From an uncultured Bacteroidota bacterium (GTDB taxonomy: Bacteria; Bacteroidota; Bacteroidia; Bacteroidales; SZUA-534): DNA of 12,756 nt. Of the stretch, positions 7,289-12,246 are shown in pieces; position 1 is the stretch's first letter, and every line of letters starts with the position of its first letter. The notes below the pieces were generated by a model, which saw only the letters and a program-made list of their open reading frames with translations, was not told the DNA's origin and made no database searches. The stretch lies in assembly GCA_937885735.1 (NCBI GenBank), contig CALABN010000025.1, positions 1 through 12,756 on the forward strand. The letters are read 5' to 3'. Position numbers and translations under genes: made by a program.

Positions 7289-7407
7289 TTTATAATATCA
7301 TCATTTTAACAACCGACAATTAACCGTTTTTCACCGTCGCACGCAAGAATGTGAAATTGGCTCAAGTATTTTTGACATTCATCGGCAAGCAATTCGGCAA
7401 ATAAACC

Positions 7408-7415
7408 TACATTTG
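7408..7415 (+). promoter_or_regulatory. -7 promoter box TACATTTG for the DUF62-mazG unit (candidate)
   Basis: A perfect TAnnTTTG box lies 16 bp before ATG 7432. No TTG is present at the expected distance upstream, so the -33 element is weak or absent. It would give a leader of about 10-12 nt. Confidence 0.4.
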
Positions 7416-7431
7416 TCAAAAGCAAAATGCG

Positions 7432-8211
7432 ATGCCGATAATCACACTTACTACCGACTGGCAATCTGACGACTTCTATGTGGGGGCAATAAAGGGACAT
7501 ATATATACACAATGCCCCAACGCCAACATAGTGGACATTACGCACAAGATTGAAGGCTTCAAGTCGGCACATTCGGCGTTCATTCTGCGTGGCACCTATC
7601 CCCACTTCCCCGCAGGCACAATCCACCTGCTCTGCACCAACAGCGAAGTGACTCCCGACAACTATCCTATGTGCTTTTTCTACAAAGGACAGTATTTCAT
7701 AGGTGCCGACAGCCGTGCCTTCAGGGTGCTTTTTGACGAAAAGCCCGACAAGGCCATAGTGCTGAACAACGTTAACGGACTGACACAGTCGTCGTTTCCC
7801 GAACTGACCATTTTTGCGCAAGCCTCCTGCCTGCTGGCCAACGGAATGTCCATTGACGAGTTGGGCATCGACATTACCGATGAATACACAGTCCTGTCAC
7901 TTCAGCCATCGACCGACCAAGACACCATTTCTGGCAAAGTTGTCTATATCGATTCATACAAAAACGTCATCACCGACATTTCAAGGGACCTGTTCCGCAC
8001 AATAGGCAACAAACGCAAATTTGAGATTGTCATAAAAAGCGAAATGTACAAGATTGAAAAAATCAGCAAAAACTACAGCGATGTGAAAGCGGGCGAACTG
8101 CTGGCAATATTCAACTCGTTGGGACTGTTGGAAATAGCAATGCGCAACGCACGTTTCGCCGAACACGCCAACATAGACGGCAACAGTAGCGTATTAGTAA
8201 AATTCAAATAA
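7432..8211 (+). CDS. DUF62 / SAM hydroxide adenosyltransferase family protein, divergent active site
   Basis: Member of the fluorinase/chlorinase-like DUF62 family, whose standard members hydrolyse S-adenosylmethionine to adenosine and methionine. The 259-residue product keeps the N-terminal TLTTDW loop with Asp9 (the ribose-contacting position), YVGAIKG, ANIVDITH and the C-terminal-domain strand VVYIDSYKNVITDI. By eye, the family's D-P-G-V-G-(x)2-R segment is replaced by NSEVTPDN, so the catalytic Asp and Arg become Asn70 and Asn77. The usual F-H-G-R-D-I-F-A is FPELTIFA, so the catalytic His becomes Pro123. The Asp-Arg-His triad of characterised DUF62 enzymes thus seems absent. I recall Bacteroidota homologues also diverging here, so this may be a clade property. 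Its stop is 1 nt before mazG, indicating co-translation. Fold confident, activity unknown. Confidence 0.85.
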   Translation: MPIITLTTDWQSDDFYVGAIKGHIYTQCPNANIVDITHKIEGFKSAHSAFILRGTYPHFPAGTIHLLCTNSEVTPDNYPMCFFYKGQYFIGADSRAFRVLFDEKPDKAIVLNNVNGLTQSSFPELTIFAQASCLLANGMSIDELGIDITDEYTVLSLQPSTDQDTISGKVVYIDSYKNVITDISRDLFRTIGNKRKFEIVIKSEMYKIEKISKNYSDVKAGELLAIFNSLGLLEIAMRNARFAEHANIDGNSSVLVKFK

Positions 8212-8212
8212 T

Positions 8213-8995
8213 ATGTCACGAAAAGAACAACTTGAAGCATTCGGCCAACTGCTTGACATTATGGACGAATTGCGCGAAAAATGTCCGTGGGACAAAAAAC
8301 AGACATTCGAATCGTTGAGAATCCAAACCATTGAAGAGACATACGAACTTACAGAAGCCATTATCGACAACGATATGGACGAGGTGAAGAAGGAATTGGG
8401 CGACATTCTGCTTCACGTGGTCTTTTACGCAAAAATGGGTTCGGAACAAGGCAAATTCGACATTGCGGACGTCATCAACTCGCTGTGTCAAAAACTGATA
8501 TATCGTCATCCACACGTATTTGGCGACGAGAAGGCAAATTCAGCCGAAGCGGTTCTGCAAAATTGGGAACAACTGAAACTGAAGGAAAAAGGTCGCAAGC
8601 CAAACGTGCTTTCTGGCGTTCCAAAGTCGCTTCCTGCATTGGTCAAGGCCTACCGCATTCAGGACAAGACGCACAGCATCGGTTTCGACTGGCAAGACCG
8701 CGAACAGGTATGGGACAAAGTTGAAGAAGAAATTGGCGAGTTCAAGAACGAGGTGCTTGCCGACCCGACTTCGGAAAACGCAAAAAACGAATTCGGCGAC
8801 CTCCTCTTCAGCCTAATCAATGCTGGACGCCTTTACAAAATCAACCCCGAAAACGCGCTTGAAAAGACCAACCTCAAGTTCATCAAACGATTCAACTACC
8901 TCGAAAACAAGATTCTGGAAAGTGGCAAGACTCTGAAAGAGACCACTCTCGAAGAAATGGACAAACTTTGGAACGAGGCCAAAAAACTTGAGTAA
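8213..8995 (+). CDS. mazG: Nucleoside triphosphate pyrophosphohydrolase MazG
   Basis: Hydrolyses NTPs/dNTPs to the monophosphate and pyrophosphate, a house-cleaning role and, in E. coli, a brake on (p)ppGpp-linked stress signalling. The 260-residue product is the two-domain form. The N-terminal domain has CPWDKKQTFESLR (24-36) and metal ligands in the EExxE...ExxD pattern (EETYE 41-45, ELGD 61-64). The linker includes YRHPHVFGD. The second MazG domain has EEEIGEFKNE and NEFGDLLFS. Both domains retain the acidic metal-binding pattern. The length equals E. coli MazG (about 263). ATG at 8213 follows the preceding stop by a single base, so translation is probably coupled to the DUF62 gene. The pairing suggests a shared theme of nucleotide or SAM clean-up, which is inference. 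A strong terminator closes the unit. Confidence 0.96.
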   Translation: MSRKEQLEAFGQLLDIMDELREKCPWDKKQTFESLRIQTIEETYELTEAIIDNDMDEVKKELGDILLHVVFYAKMGSEQGKFDIADVINSLCQKLIYRHPHVFGDEKANSAEAVLQNWEQLKLKEKGRKPNVLSGVPKSLPALVKAYRIQDKTHSIGFDWQDREQVWDKVEEEIGEFKNEVLADPTSENAKNEFGDLLFSLINAGRLYKINPENALEKTNLKFIKRFNYLENKILESGKTLKETTLEEMDKLWNEAKKLE

Positions 8996-9018
8996 TCATC
9001 TGTCAATCAATATCAAGC

Positions 9019-9058
9019 AAAAGGCAGTCAACGCATAAATGCGCGACTGCCTTTTCCT
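9019..9058 (+). terminator. Intrinsic terminator of the DUF62-mazG unit
   Basis: Perfect 11-bp arms (9019-9029 and 9045-9055) enclose a loop that itself has a short GCAT/ATGC pairing. A T-rich run follows (9052-9063). It starts about 24 nt after the mazG stop. Confidence 0.85.
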
Positions 9059-9093
9059 TTTTATAAGGCAAGACCACATTTCGGCCTAAAAAT

Positions 9094-9156
9094 CCAAATT
9101 TGAATTGACGACAACCAAATATGAATTGCCTTCTACCAAATATTAAATTGCAAGAT
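9094..9156. repeat. Three imperfect 21-bp tandem repeats
   Basis: CCAAATTTGAATTG, CCAAATATGAATTG and CCAAATATTAAATTG begin at 9094, 9115 and 9136, an exact 21-bp period (two helical turns). The first 9 or so bases of each unit are conserved and the linker differs. They lie just upstream of the TACATTTG box at 9176. They could be stacked protein-binding sites on one face of the helix or a decayed intergenic tandem repeat. Confidence 0.6.
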
Positions 9157-9175
9157 AGGTGTCGATTGACAGTGC

Positions 9176-9183
9176 TACATTTG
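9176..9183 (+). promoter_or_regulatory. -7 promoter box TACATTTG ahead of a candidate small RNA
   Basis: A perfect TAnnTTTG box in the gap after mazG. No good TTG at N17-N21 upstream (nearest TTG is 25 bp away). Predicted transcription start is near 9189. It lies about 190 bp before the next gene and points at a terminator about 100 bp downstream. Confidence 0.35.
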
Positions 9184-9188
9184 AACAT

Positions 9189-9290
9189 TGAAACAAAGAC
9201 AACATACAAATTATTAACCAATACTGGCATCCTAAAACGGATTCGCATCGACCTCTGAAGCCACCCTACTTCAGAGGTCGCGATGTTTTT
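9189..9290 (+). ncRNA. Candidate ~100-nt small RNA or leader ending in a terminator
   Basis: Between the TACATTTG box (9176-9183) and a strong intrinsic terminator (9246-9290) there is no ATG on the plus strand that opens a useful reading frame, so a transcript would be non-coding. The 5' half (about 9189-9240) is A-rich and weakly structured; the 3' half is a long hairpin. It matches no RNA family I can recognise. It could equally be an attenuated leader of the secreted-protein/menG unit 80 bp further on. Confidence 0.35.
9246..9290 (+). terminator. Strong orphan intrinsic terminator
   Basis: Perfect 11-bp arms GACCTCTGAAG and CTTCAGAGGTC (9250-9260 and 9269-9279) around the loop CCACCCTA. 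The stem is extended by CATC/GATG with a two-base bulge and followed by T5 (9286-9290). No gene ends here; mazG already has a terminator more than 190 bp upstream. It therefore implies a short transcript starting in this gap, or attenuation ahead of 9369. Confidence 0.75.
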
Positions 9291-9368
9291 ACAGGTTTTG
9301 TTTCAACCACACTCGTTTTCCAAATAAAAAGCTATCTTCACGCAATTAATTTTTTTACAAATATCCAT

Positions 9369-9782
9369 ATGAACAAGAGAAATTTAGCAACACTGGCCAT
9401 TGCATCATTGCTGACCATTGGCTTCAACAACGCATTGTCAGCCCAAAACCGCTACTCAAACGTGAAATCGGTGGAAGAATTTGAGGAAGAATATGAGAAA
9501 GACGGCACAACCAAAAAATTCAAGACAAGCGAATCGAAGTTCGACAAAGACGGCAACGAGATTGAAGTGATTGAATATGAAGAAGGAAAGTTCTCTGAAA
9601 AACACGAATACACCTACGACGAGAAAGGCAACAAAATAACCGACTTCAAGACCAAGGCCGACGGCAAGAAGGAACGCATTGAATACAAATACGACGAGAA
9701 CAACCTTCGGACCGAGAAACTCGAATACAGCGAGAAAGGACGCCTAAAAAGCCGTAAGACATACATTTACAAAATGAAATAA
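9369..9782 (+). CDS. Secreted, highly charged protein with 25-residue YDxxGN-type repeats
   Basis: I do not recognise a named family. The 137-residue product starts with a clear signal peptide (MNKRN, hydrophobic core to about residue 20, probable cleavage ALSA|QN after 25). The mature part is rich in Lys and Glu. A tandem repeat has a period of exactly 25 residues: FDKDGN at 58, YDEKGN at 83, YDENNL at 108, each followed by alternating charged and aromatic residues ending in E-Y-x. The pattern recalls the beta-hairpin YD/RHS-like or MORN-type repeats of exported Bacteroidota proteins, so an elongated beta-sheet in the periplasm or at the surface is a fair guess. The stop is 1 nt before menG, so the two are very likely co-translated, although no functional link to menaquinone is known to me. 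The start follows a CAT|ATG context with no Shine-Dalgarno. Confidence 0.8.
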   Translation: MNKRNLATLAIASLLTIGFNNALSAQNRYSNVKSVEEFEEEYEKDGTTKKFKTSESKFDKDGNEIEVIEYEEGKFSEKHEYTYDEKGNKITDFKTKADGKKERIEYKYDENNLRTEKLEYSEKGRLKSRKTYIYKMK

Positions 9783-9783
9783 G

Positions 9784-10512
9784 ATGAGCGTAGTTGTTCC
9801 CGACCAATCAAATCCAGAGTCGAAAAAGGTGCAGGTTGAAGATATGTTCAACAAGATTGCGCCCAAGTACGACCTGCTGAACCACACACTTTCGCTCAAT
9901 ATCGACAAGATATGGCGCAGGAAAGTAGTGCGCATATTGAGCAAAAGCACGCCAAGCATCATACTCGACGTGGCCACAGGCACTTGCGACCTTGCCATTG
10001 CCACCGCCCGCAAGATTCATCCGCAATCGGTTTTCGGAATCGACCTGTCGGAAGAAATGCTGAACTACGGGCAAAAAAAAGTTGACAATGCACGTTTGTC
10101 CAACACCATCAAACTGCAAAAGGCCGATGCCGAAAACATTCCTTTTGCCGACAACACCTTCGACGCCATAACGGTTGCCTTTGGCGTACGCAACTTTGAA
10201 AACCTCGAGGCAGGGCTCAAGGAAATGTACAGGGTGCTGAAAGCCGACGGTACTTGCGTGATACTGGAATTCACAATGCCTACTGCATTCCCTGTAAAGC
10301 AACTCTACAATTTCTACTTTGAACATATGTTGCCGTTGATTGGCCGACTGGTTTCAAGCCACAAATCGGCCTACACGTATCTTCCCGAATCGGTGAAGGC
10401 ATTCCCGCAACGCAAGGAATTCATTGAGATAATGAACCGATGCGGGTTCAAGTCGGCAAGATTCAAGGTGCTTTCCTTCGGAATAGCATCGATATACATT
10501 GGCACAAAATAA
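9784..10512 (+). CDS. menG: Demethylmenaquinone methyltransferase (UbiE/MenG)
   Basis: Class I SAM-dependent methyltransferase that makes the last step of menaquinone synthesis, converting demethylmenaquinone to menaquinone. The 242-residue product has the UbiE N-terminal block MFNKIAPKYDLLNHTLSL (21-38) with IWRRK, the SAM motif LDVATGTCDLA (61-71), GIDLSEEML (85-93), KADAENIPFAD (113-123) and the family signature VAFGVRNFENLEAGLKEMYR (131-150). Length is normal. Members of this order make menaquinone and not ubiquinone, so menG is the better name. ATG 9784 is one base after the preceding stop, pointing to translational coupling with the secreted repeat protein. No promoter is visible of its own. 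A compact terminator begins directly at the stop codon. Confidence 0.96.
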   Translation: MSVVVPDQSNPESKKVQVEDMFNKIAPKYDLLNHTLSLNIDKIWRRKVVRILSKSTPSIILDVATGTCDLAIATARKIHPQSVFGIDLSEEMLNYGQKKVDNARLSNTIKLQKADAENIPFADNTFDAITVAFGVRNFENLEAGLKEMYRVLKADGTCVILEFTMPTAFPVKQLYNFYFEHMLPLIGRLVSSHKSAYTYLPESVKAFPQRKEFIEIMNRCGFKSARFKVLSFGIASIYIGTK

Positions 10513-10539
10513 AAAAAGCCCCGAGCAACGGGGCTTTTT
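10513..10539. terminator. Bidirectional terminator between menG and the DUF5606 gene
   Basis: AAAAAGCCCCG (10513-10523) pairs perfectly with CGGGGCTTTTT (10529-10539) around AGCAA. A-runs and T-runs on the two sides suit both strands: it abuts the menG stop and lies about 24 nt past the stop of the convergent DUF5606 gene. Confidence 0.9.
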
Positions 10540-10562
10540 ATTGATATCATTACAGATACGAA

Positions 10563-11000
10563 TTATTTTTCTTCGGCTGAACCTGTAGCCTCGTTTGCTT
10601 CTGGCTCCTTCTCATCGAGAAAGTCAAGCATATTGCAACGTTGCAATTGGTTGTACCAAGTCAGCACTTTCTTAATGTGCGAAACGTAAACGCGGTCGTG
10701 GTCGTAGTTTGACAGCACTTCAGAAAAATAAGCCTTCAAAGCGTCGTTGCTTGAAGTCTTTGGATCGATAGCCAGACCAGCATTTTCCTTTGTGCGAATA
10801 CTCTTGAACACATCCATAAGCGATACTTCCTCTCCGTCTTCGGTGAAGATTGCTATGTCGCGCAAAGAACTGACTTTAGATGATGAATATGCAGGAATAC
10901 GTTTTTGAGTCTCAATGTCTTCAACGATAATTCCGTTTTTTGTACTCGAAATCAACTTGAATAATCCTGAATAACCCGAGATTGATAAGATTTCTTTCAT
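10563..11000 (-). CDS. DUF5606 domain protein
   Basis: Small cytoplasmic protein of the DUF5606 family, conserved in Bacteroidota and without an assigned function. From ATG 11000 it has 145 residues. The N-terminal domain (1 to about 65) carries the typical MKEILSISGYSGLFKL opening, GIIVEDIETQKRIPAYSSSKVSSLRDIAIFTEDGEEVSL. The second half (about 75-130) is helical with a tryptophan-containing segment, LTWYNQLQRCNMLDF. The tail is acidic and low-complexity (EKEPEANEATGSAEEK). Upstream in-frame sequence could add 15 residues but reads as leader and overlaps the promoter-like region, so the internal ATG is preferred. The N-terminal domain resembles a small beta-barrel, so binding to nucleic acid is conceivable, but that is speculation. 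It is expressed alone, convergent with menG. Confidence 0.88.
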   Translation of the reverse strand: MKEILSISGYSGLFKLISSTKNGIIVEDIETQKRIPAYSSSKVSSLRDIAIFTEDGEEVSLMDVFKSIRTKENAGLAIDPKTSSNDALKAYFSEVLSNYDHDRVYVSHIKKVLTWYNQLQRCNMLDFLDEKEPEANEATGSAEEK

Positions 11001-11030
11001 TTTGTTCTGTTTTTTTGAAAAATTAGGTTG

Positions 11031-11038
11031 CAAATATA
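11031..11038 (-). promoter_or_regulatory. -7 promoter box TATATTTG of the DUF5606 gene (candidate)
   Basis: Perfect TAnnTTTG on the minus strand, 30 bp before ATG 11000, giving a leader of about 25 nt. At the -33 distance (N19) the sequence is TTC rather than TTG, so the upstream element is imperfect. Confidence 0.45.
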
Positions 11039-11133
11039 ATTTCAAATTGAAAATTCGGAACAGGTTTCAAAGACAATTATCGACAATGTCCACACCTTTA
11101 ATTACTGATTTTGATTACCCAACCCCTTAAAAC

Positions 11134-11159
11134 AAAAAAAGGATTGCCATTAGCCATCC
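11134..11159 (-). terminator. Intrinsic terminator of the 11221-11883 gene
   Basis: On the minus strand GGATGGC (11159-11153) pairs with GCAATCC (11147-11141) with one mismatch around a five-base loop, followed by T7 (complement of the A-run 11134-11140). It lies about 60 nt past the stop of the membrane-protein gene. Confidence 0.6.
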
Positions 11160-11166
11160 ATCTTCT

Positions 11167-11208
11167 GTAGAGCACGAACCACAATGGTTCGTCTCTGTTT
11201 CTTTTTTT
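11167..11208 (+). terminator. Hairpin plus T-run on the plus strand (orphan terminator-like)
   Basis: ACGAACCA (11174-11181) and TGGTTCGT (11185-11192) pair perfectly around CAA. After a one-base bulge the stem extends with AGAG/CTCT, and a T-rich run follows (11198-11209, including T8 at 11202-11209). No plus-strand gene ends here. In the minus-strand transcript it would be a stable hairpin in the 3' UTR of the 11221-11883 gene. Confidence 0.45.
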
Positions 11209-11220
11209 TGTTTGTCTTGA

Positions 11221-11883
11221 TTACTGCTTGTTGTAATCGAATTGGTAGTCGTCGCCTTCAACATCGACATACACTACATAGTCGCCAGCCTCAACCTTGC
11301 TGAACTCGAAATTCTTGCGAACTTCCTTGTTCTCGATTGCAGAGTAAAGTTCCTCACCCTTTGCGTCGAAAATCTTTACAACAACGTCCTTGCCGTGTTC
11401 GTTTGGCAACTCAATGATTGCGCGTGTACCGCTTGCAATGAAGATTGGGTCAACAACTACACGTCCGCCGTAAATCAACTCGCCATTCTTGATGCTGAAT
11501 GGACGTTCCATCTTGTTACCGCTTTTGCGTGCAACAACTTTGTACTCGCCATCTTCAAGGTTAAGGAAGTCGAACACACGACCACTCTTGCCCATTGTAC
11601 GTACATTCTCGCTGTACAACACTTCCTTGCCGTCTTTTGTCTCAATTGTCAAACTGCATTTGCCTTCAACATTAGAAGTGTAGACAATTGAAGCGCGAGT
11701 GCAAGTCAAATAACGGAACGAGAGGCTGTCCTCCATTTTTAGCATTACTGGTTCCTCATTGCTTTTAGTCTTTGCAGAAAGGAATAATGGCAATACAATA
11801 AGTGTTGCAGTCAACAAACTAACTAAAACTGCGAAGAAATCTGATTTCATCAGACGGTCTTCATTAATCTTTAAAAGTTTCAT
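11221..11883 (-). CDS. Membrane-anchored or exported protein of unknown function
   Basis: I do not recognise a family. The 220-residue product has a short charged N terminus (MKLLKINEDR), then one hydrophobic segment (about residues 15-37, FFAVLVSLLTATLIVLPLFLSA) that could be a signal peptide or a single anchor. The rest (about 40-220) is hydrophilic and beta-rich. It looks like two similar beta-sandwich-like halves: one with CSLTIETKDGKEVLYSENV and FDFLNLEDGEYKVVARKSG, the other with DVVVKIFDAKGEELYSA and FEFSKVEAGDYVVYVDVEG. The paired pattern (strand, DG/G turn, EELYS, F-x-F..L/V-x-x-GDY/GEY-x-V) suggests an internal duplication. A later ATG at 11850 would still leave the hydrophobic segment; 11883 is preferred because the promoter-like box is suitably placed. 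It is monocistronic, with a large repeat-filled upstream region. Confidence 0.75.
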   Translation of the reverse strand: MKLLKINEDRLMKSDFFAVLVSLLTATLIVLPLFLSAKTKSNEEPVMLKMEDSLSFRYLTCTRASIVYTSNVEGKCSLTIETKDGKEVLYSENVRTMGKSGRVFDFLNLEDGEYKVVARKSGNKMERPFSIKNGELIYGGRVVVDPIFIASGTRAIIELPNEHGKDVVVKIFDAKGEELYSAIENKEVRKNFEFSKVEAGDYVVYVDVEGDDYQFDYNKQ

Positions 11884-11924
11884 CTTTCGTCTTTTAAATT
11901 GTTCTTTACTTTCTTTTCACGGCA

Positions 11925-11932
11925 CAAAGGTA
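11925..11932 (-). promoter_or_regulatory. -7 promoter box TACCTTTG of the 11221-11883 gene (candidate)
   Basis: Perfect TAnnTTTG on the minus strand, about 42 bp before ATG 11883, giving a leader of roughly 35 nt. No TTG at the expected -33 distance. The nearest TGCATAAAA palindrome lies about 35 bp upstream of the box. Confidence 0.45.
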
Positions 11933-11966
11933 AATTGTACTTTTTTCGGTGTGCAGATTATTTTTT

Positions 11967-12211
11967 AATGCAACGTTTGCATAAAATTTATTTAACCATA
12001 AATTATAAAAAATATACATTGATTAACAAATAGTTATAACAATGCAAACGATATGCATAAAATTTGCGGATTTTCTTTCAAAAAACCTCAAAGCAAGTGA
12101 TAGCGCGGGATTCAAAGCGCAAACTAAAACGTTTGCACATCTATGCAAATTTGCATAAAATGGCATTATTCGAAGTCCTTAATGCAAAAAAACGGGCAAT
12201 GTTGCATAAAA
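11967..12211. repeat. Four TGCATAAAA elements, each paired with an ATGCAA arm (candidate regulatory cluster)
   Basis: TGCATAAAA occurs at 11978-11986, 12054-12062, 12152-12160 and 12203-12211, all in the same orientation. Each is preceded by ATGCAA (11968, 12042, 12143, 12182), forming inverted repeats: ATGCAA-CGT-TTGCAT at the first, and the 16-bp perfect palindrome TATGCAAATTTGCATA at 12142-12157. CGTTTGCA or its complement also recurs at 11974, 12043 and 12130. This fills the 363-bp gene-free gap 11884-12246. The last copy is inside the loop and stem of the serB terminator. Proposed as binding sites for a regulator of the 11221-11883 gene; no factor is known to me. Confidence 0.6.
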
Positions 12212-12223
12212 CAGCATTGCCCG
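12186..12223 (-). terminator. Intrinsic terminator of serB
   Basis: On the minus strand a 12-bp stem (12223-12212 with 12204-12193, one G-U pair) with a seven-base loop is followed by T7 (complement of A-run 12186-12192). It begins 23 nt after the serB stop. Confidence 0.85.
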
Positions 12224-12246
12224 CCATATAAATTTGCAGTAATTGG

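Noticed and set aside
7306..7821. 171-codon minus-strand open frame
   Set aside because: It lies antisense to the DUF62 gene over most of its length and its translation shows no family features.
9003..9248. 81-codon minus-strand frame with a repeated RQF-x-FG peptide
   Set aside because: The peptide repeat is just the 21-bp DNA repeat read in one frame, and the frame runs through the mazG terminator hairpin; not a convincing gene.
11967..12211. Iterons of a replication origin
   Set aside because: The repeated 9-mer and AT-richness are suggestive, but there is no DnaA-box cluster, no dnaA or rep gene nearby, and the copies are irregularly spaced (76, 98 and 51 bp).
11967..12211. CRISPR array
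   Set aside because: Repeats are short, imperfectly flanked and irregularly spaced, with no uniform spacers and no cas genes in the window.
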